A DNA stretch of 64,000 nt from Paraphysoderma sedebokerense (lineage: Eukaryota > Blastocladiomycota > Physodermatomycetes > Physodermatales > Physodermataceae). Position numbers and translations under genes: made by a program. The stretch spans positions 310,001 to 374,000 of the forward strand of contig JAHLJZ010000003.1 in the NCBI GenBank assembly GCA_025602915.1, given 5' to 3'. Of the stretch, positions 59,599-64,000 are shown one piece after another. The notes under the pieces are model-generated. The model had not been told where the DNA came from and did not search any database. It was given only the letters and a program-made list of their open reading frames with translations. How positions within the stretch are numbered: position 1 is the stretch's first letter; each line of letters begins with the position of its first letter.

Positions 59599-61701
59599 AT
59601 GCTGCCAGTCTCTCTCTCAAGCTTCTCGCTCGACTCCCTCAAGGAACTCGCAAAGCAGAACAACCCTTTCCCTAAGCTCGGTATGTATCCACTCTAGGCT
59701 GTTTCGCTCTCACATCCTTTTCTGGGCCCTTGACCCTCGGATTGACCACCCTCTTGTTTGTTTTCCCCGTCCTTCATGGACGCGCCATCCTTGGCCATGC
59801 CCTTTCCCTCTCCGAAAAAAAAAGGCCGATTTGTCTTCACTTCCATGTTAAAGAATATCAAGCATGGAAATCTCACCTTGATATTCCCGGATAAGACAAC
59901 CCTTCATTTCCCGGAAACCGCTGCTAATCTCCAAAGTTCTTCGAATTATTCCTCTGATAACGAGGATACGGCAAAGCCCGAAAGAAAAGTCCCTGATAAC
60001 GCAAGTGGATTTCCCACCTACCAGTATGAAAAGCAACTGGGTACTGTGTACCACAATTTAAATGCCACCGTCCGAATTTTAGATGATCATTTCTGGTTCC
60101 GCTTAATTTCTGCCGGTGATATGGTACGTCTCCTTATGCTTGCATTTTCGATCCGAGCCTATACTAAATACTCATCGAACTCATTCTAAAAGGGTTTCGC
60201 TGAAGCCTTCATTGCTGGTGAAGTCGAGGTTGATGACATGATGGCCTTCCTTATCGTTCGTACACTTTACAATTTTTAAAACTATTTATTTCTTATGTTA
60301 ATCCCAATCCATTCATGGCAGATTATGGTCCGCAATCGTCCTTATCTGAACAATTTCTCGGCTCCCACCGCGGCATTGGCTTCGACAGTAGATTACTTGT
60401 CTCATACCCGACTGGCCAACACTATAAAAAATAGCATGAACAACATCAGCGCACACTATGATCTGAGTAATGATCTGTTTTCCTGCTTCTTGGATAAAAG
60501 CATGATGTATAGCTGTGCTGTCTGGGACTGGGAATCAGCAGAAAGCCTCGAAGACGCCCAGATGAGGAAAATACATGAAATGATTCGGAAAGCTGCTTTG
60601 CGAAAAGGAGAATTCGTTTTGGAAATAGGTACAGGTTGGGGTGGCTTTGCTATTGAGGTACGATTACTCATTGGATAATTTCTCATTTCAAAGTATCTCA
60701 CCTTGTTTTTTTCAGGCTGTCCGCCAAACTCAGTGTTACATCCATACCGTCACGCTCTCCATAGAACAGAAAGAGCTCGCAGAACAGCGCATTCTCGACG
60801 CTGAGAGGAGTGGTATTATTCCGAAGGGCCACATTAAAGTCATACTGACGGATTACCGGAAATTGCCTGAATTGTACGACGACGAAACCTTTGATAAGAT
60901 TGTGAGTATTGAAATGATTGAAGCCGTTGGGAAAGAATTCTTGGACACGTACTTCGAAGTATGCAATAAGTTATTAAAGCAGAATGGTGGGATCATGGTA
61001 ATTATTCATTTTTGTCAAATATAAACATTTGGTGCTAAATTAATATTCATCGACATTAGGTCTTTCAAGCAATTACCATTCCAGAAACAAGATTCGAGCA
61101 ATATTCACGGTCGTGTGATTTTATACAAAAACATATATTTCCTGGTGGTAAATATACTGCTGATACACTTTTGCTCTGTTGAACAGTTATTAATTAGTAA
61201 CCTTCCACAGGTTTCCTTCCCACTGTAAGCAGTCTCACTGCCGCCGTTGAAAAGGGTTCCAAATCGCAGCTCATCATTGATCACGTCCAAAACTATGGAT
61301 CGCATTATGCTAAAACTCTGCAAGTATGGAAGCAGCGCTTCCTCGAGAACTGGGAATACCTTAAGAAGACGGAATCATTAGCTGAACGAAGTTTCGCTGA
61401 AAGCGCTCAGACCGCAAATGAAGGTTTGAAACGTCGTCGTCAGATATATACCGAGGAATTCAAGCGTAAATGGTGTTACTATCTCGGTAAATATCCTTCT
61501 ATAGTTTTTTGATGTAGTCTCGCCGTCTATGAACTAAGTTAGGCCTGTCTTGTTTTAGATTATTGTGCCGCGGGATTCGCAACAAAAACTTTGGGTGTTT
61601 ATCAGATTGTGCTTGCTCGTGAAGGTACAGAACAGTTGCTAGAGGGACCCTACCGACTTGGGTCTCTTGAAGTGGCAGAAGAACGGCCGAGACAACAATA
61701 A
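59599..61701 (+). CDS. cfa: Cyclopropane-fatty-acyl-phospholipid synthase
   Basis: Transfers a methylene from S-adenosylmethionine to double bonds of membrane phospholipid acyl chains. Eight exons (59599-59680, 59825-60123, 60193-60255, 60322-60657, 60716-60997, 61060-61147, 61211-61486, 61559-61701) sum to 522 residues. N-terminal domain: GRFVFTSMLKNIKHGNLTL, then FWFRLISAGDMGFAEAFIAG and EVEVDDMMAFL. Catalytic domain: ISAHYDLSNDLFSCFLDKSM, MYSCAVWDW, SAM motif LEIGTGWGGFAIE, VTLSIEQKELAEQRI, VSIEMIEAVG, then ITIPETRFEQYSRSCDFIQK, HIFPGGFLP, and WCYYLDYCAAGF. The motifs around the bicarbonate site (Cys, His, Glu, Tyr in bacterial Cfa) are visible. The acceptor at 59824 follows a run of A and is unusual, yet it alone keeps the frame. 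Confidence 0.94.
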
Positions 61702-62121
61702 ACCACGGCTGTGAGGATTTGTCTTGGCGCTTAATGGGATCAAAAGTTACTTCTGTTATAGACGCCATATTTCGTCGTAAAACTTTTCATTTTGTGATTC
61801 TACTTCCTTTGTACCGAAATGTCGTCCTGAATCGTTCGCGATAGGGCAAATCTGATATGTGTACATTCTATATATAAGTGACTATTATTGATGGAACATG
61901 AAAACATAATAAATTAAGTATCCTTATGTTGATCTGATGTCCTCTTGACTTGGAAAATATTCAGACACGGGGAGGAGGTTGCGGAGAGTGGAAGGCGCTA
62001 CCGCGAAACAAGGTTGCAACAATTAACGCAGTAGAACGCTAGTCAACTTTCCACAAGAGATTACCATCCGTCTGCCCATTTCCCTCCACTGTCATTATAC
62101 CCAAATAATACTCTCACAGTC
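61702..62121. other. Gap between cfa and VMA4
   Basis: 420 bp with the 3' end of cfa and the promoter of VMA4, both + strand genes. No gene, repeat or RNA is supported. A minus-strand frame ending near 61499 is antisense to the last cfa exons and is a shadow. Confidence 0.45.
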
Positions 62122-63834
62122 ATGTCCGCCGGTCGTGCATTAAACGATGAAGAAGTTCAAGCTGAGATGAAGAAAATGGTTAGTCATGATGATATTCTGC
62201 TTTCCCTTTCTTCCCGTAGCAAGGTTCCCATCCCGGTTAATATCGCCGTTGATTCAAATGCTCAATAATTGCGGACTCCCTGTGCAAGGAATATGGGGGA
62301 TGGAAAGTGTCAGCGCCAATATTCCGGCATCATGAGAAGAATCCGCAATAGCCAGTTTGCGTTGTTTACCCGAACCGAAATCCGAATACGATGGTGTCGT
62401 TTCACTAATAATGAAGTTGTTCTCCGCAAATTCAACGGCAGAAAAAATGTATCATGGAAACAAAAATAAGATGCAGTCATCCTTAAAGCTTTTATTCCGT
62501 TGAATCCACCTGCCTCCATTTGGACTTCAATCGGCTTATCTCAGACCCGTGTGCCTCTCGTTATCCAAGTCATACATCTACAGATCAACAAGAAGCTCGA
62601 TACTTTTAATCCCTACTAATTCGGAATACAATCTTACTACATTTGAGTGATGATTCCTATCACTAACCTTTAAATCTCACCCGTCTTGAATTGTCTCTGG
62701 CGTTTCATCAACTACAATTTAGGTTGCCTTCATCAAACAAGAGGCGTTAGAAAAGGCAAAAGAAATCAAAGTGAAAGCCGACGAAGAATTTAATATTGAA
62801 AAGGTAAGAATTTACACTTTTCTTCAATGAGGGATTAGAAATTATTCTCCATCGCGTGATGGTTCGGTTAAATAACGGCGAATTTTATCTTTTCCTTGAT
62901 AATGAATTTAAATCCTACTGTTACGGGATTCCTTATACGATGTCGAATGAAAAATCTGATGTATATTTAGGCTAAACTTGTCCGCCAAGAAACTGTTCAA
63001 ATCGATACAGTTTTCCAGAAAAAAATCAAACAAGCCGAAGTTCAGAGGAAAATGTGCGTTCCTTTTTTCTCTGATGTGTTTTATCACTCACATAGTTGGT
63101 TTAACACTATATTTTTATGACAGTGCCCAGTCGAATCATTCTAATAAATGTCGCCTCAAAGTACTTCAAGCTCGACAGGATCTTCTTCAAGACCTTTTCA
63201 ATGACGCCAAAGCAAAATTACAAACTGTCACCAAGAACGACAATGAATATAAGGAATTGTTGAAGCAACTTTTGGTTCAAGTATGTTTTTATGATATACA
63301 TTGATTTTTCCTGGTTTCAAGTAGTATCTGGTTGCTTATGACAATTTCCAGGGTTTATATCAACTTTTGGAAACAGAAGTCACCGTCCAGTGCAGACAAG
63401 TGGACATGCCTCTCGTTAAGGCAGTTTTAACCGATGCAGTCAAGACTGCTAAGAATACCTTGAAATTCGACATCAATGTGACTTTGGATGAGAAAAATAC
63501 GTTGCCCGAAGAAAGGTTCGCTAGAATTCACCATTTCATCGTAGCCATTCATTTGCGCATGTGTTTACTTTACTTTCATCTTATATAGCATTGGTGGTGT
63601 CATCCTCTCAGCCCAGAATGGCCGTATAAAGTGCTTGAATTCTTTGAAAGACCGTTTGGATATTGTTTCAGATATGGTATGATTTCCATTTTCGTGGATC
63701 CCTAGTGCAGCGACTTGTTCAGACACTAACTTTGTTGAACTGTTATCCACTTTTGTCCACTATTTTTATAGATGCTCCCTGAAATTCGAGTTATGCTGTA
63801 TGGACCTTCTCCTAACCGTCGATTCTTTGATTAA
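62122..63834 (+). CDS. VMA4: V-type ATPase subunit E
   Basis: Peripheral-stalk subunit of the vacuolar proton pump. Exons 62122-62178, 62723-62803, 62971-63053, 63124-63280, 63352-63515, 63589-63676 and 63772-63834 give 230 residues, normal for Vma4. Start: MSAGRALNDEEVQAEMKKMV, then AFIKQEALEKAKEIKVKADE and EFNIEKAKLVRQE, the canonical N-terminal coiled coil. Later come VLQARQDLLQDLFNDAKAKL, the C-terminal GGVILSAQNGRIKCLNSLKD with RLDIVSDM, and the terminal LPEIRVMLYGPSPNRRFFD, all diagnostic of subunit E. The first intron is 544 nt, eight times the usual size here (separate entry). About 166 bp of 3' flank follow to the window edge. Confidence 0.96.
62179..62722 (+). other. Unusually long first intron of VMA4
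   Basis: 544-nt intron between the first two coding exons, with donor GTTAGT and acceptor TTTAG. Most introns in the window are 60-110 nt. It holds short open frames on both strands (62269-62469 +, 62310-62519 -) without recognisable features, and two matches to the snoRNA box C consensus (ATGATGA about 62184, GTGATGA about 62646), but no well-placed D box. A conserved intronic RNA or regulatory element is possible but not shown. Confidence 0.6.
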
Positions 63835-64000
63835 GTATATCGCCGGTAAGAGTATGGAGGTAGGAAGTGGCCTCAACCTGTCGGTCGTTGTGGTTGTATG
63901 TGTTTGTGGTTAGTGCAAGTTGGATGTATTTACCGTACCATTATTTTCATCTCGGATATATTGGCCTTGTTGGTGTATCATATAATTATCAAGATGATCG

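Noticed and set aside
59286-59697. Overlapping + strand frames of about 125 codons upstream of cfa
   Set aside because: Both are Ser/Pro/Ile-rich by-products of the pyrimidine-rich promoter; neither has features, and one runs into the cfa first exon only because it shares its frame.
1-64000. Looked for transposons, LTR elements, virus-derived genes, toxin genes and CRISPR arrays
   Set aside because: No reverse transcriptase, transposase, integrase, capsid or toxin motifs and no long direct or inverted repeats were seen; I could not run a self-comparison, so diverged short repeats may have been missed.

Overview
This is gene-dense eukaryotic nuclear DNA, AT-leaning by eye. I count 28 supported protein genes and one weak candidate in 64 kb. 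Genes are cut by many short introns, mostly about 60-75 nt, with GT donors and AG acceptors; in the genes where I summed all exons, the reading frame closes when those introns are removed. The standard genetic code fits throughout. I found no tRNA, rRNA, CRISPR array, transposon or virus-derived element.

The gene set suggests a deep-branching member of the fungal side of the opisthokonts, for example a zoosporic fungus, an aphelid or another fungal relative. Some genes are families I know mainly from fungi: VFA1 (Vps4-associated protein), the mitochondrial helicase MRH4, a Clr4-type H3K9 methyltransferase, Doa10 and Tom1. Others are families I associate mainly with animals and unicellular or flagellated eukaryotes: a two-CH-domain parvin, a stathmin-like protein, FAM184, C2CD5, CMTR1, an AF10-like PHD/extended-PHD protein and an OCIA-like protein. 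This placement is inference from family distribution, not from a search.

Layout. 1-6.4 kb: PAQR receptor, exosome subunit Csl4, a 54-residue membrane protein, a CBS-domain (AMPK-gamma-like) protein and mitoribosomal uS7m. 6.4-9.5 kb: alpha/beta hydrolase and MRH4. 9.5-21.6 kb: three minus-strand genes (PHD/ePHD protein, FAM184 coiled coil, Doa10/MARCH6). 22.1-27.1 kb: RNA polymerase I subunit RPA43, VFA1 and C2CD5. 27.8-39.7 kb: one giant HECT ligase, Tom1/HUWE1. 39.9-45.7 kb: OCIA-like protein, parvin, an unrecognised spliced gene and MIX23. 45.9-49.4 kb: Pol I factor TAF1A/Rrn11 and the stathmin-like gene. 49.6-54.7 kb: ribokinase, CMTR1 and Clr4. 55-61.7 kb: a Q/P-rich protein, UreF and a head-to-head pair of cyclopropane-synthase-family methyltransferases. 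62.1-63.8 kb: V-ATPase subunit E.

Themes rather than operons link the genes. Mitochondrial biogenesis: uS7m, MRH4, MIX23, and perhaps the 54-residue and OCIA-like proteins. RNA polymerase I: RPA43 and TAF1A. Protein quality control: Doa10 and Tom1. Chromatin: the PHD/ePHD protein and Clr4. Lipid modification: the two SAM-dependent lipid-type methyltransferases. Cytoskeleton: parvin, stathmin-like, possibly FAM184. Convergent genes are often separated by only 36-90 bp, as expected of a compact genome.
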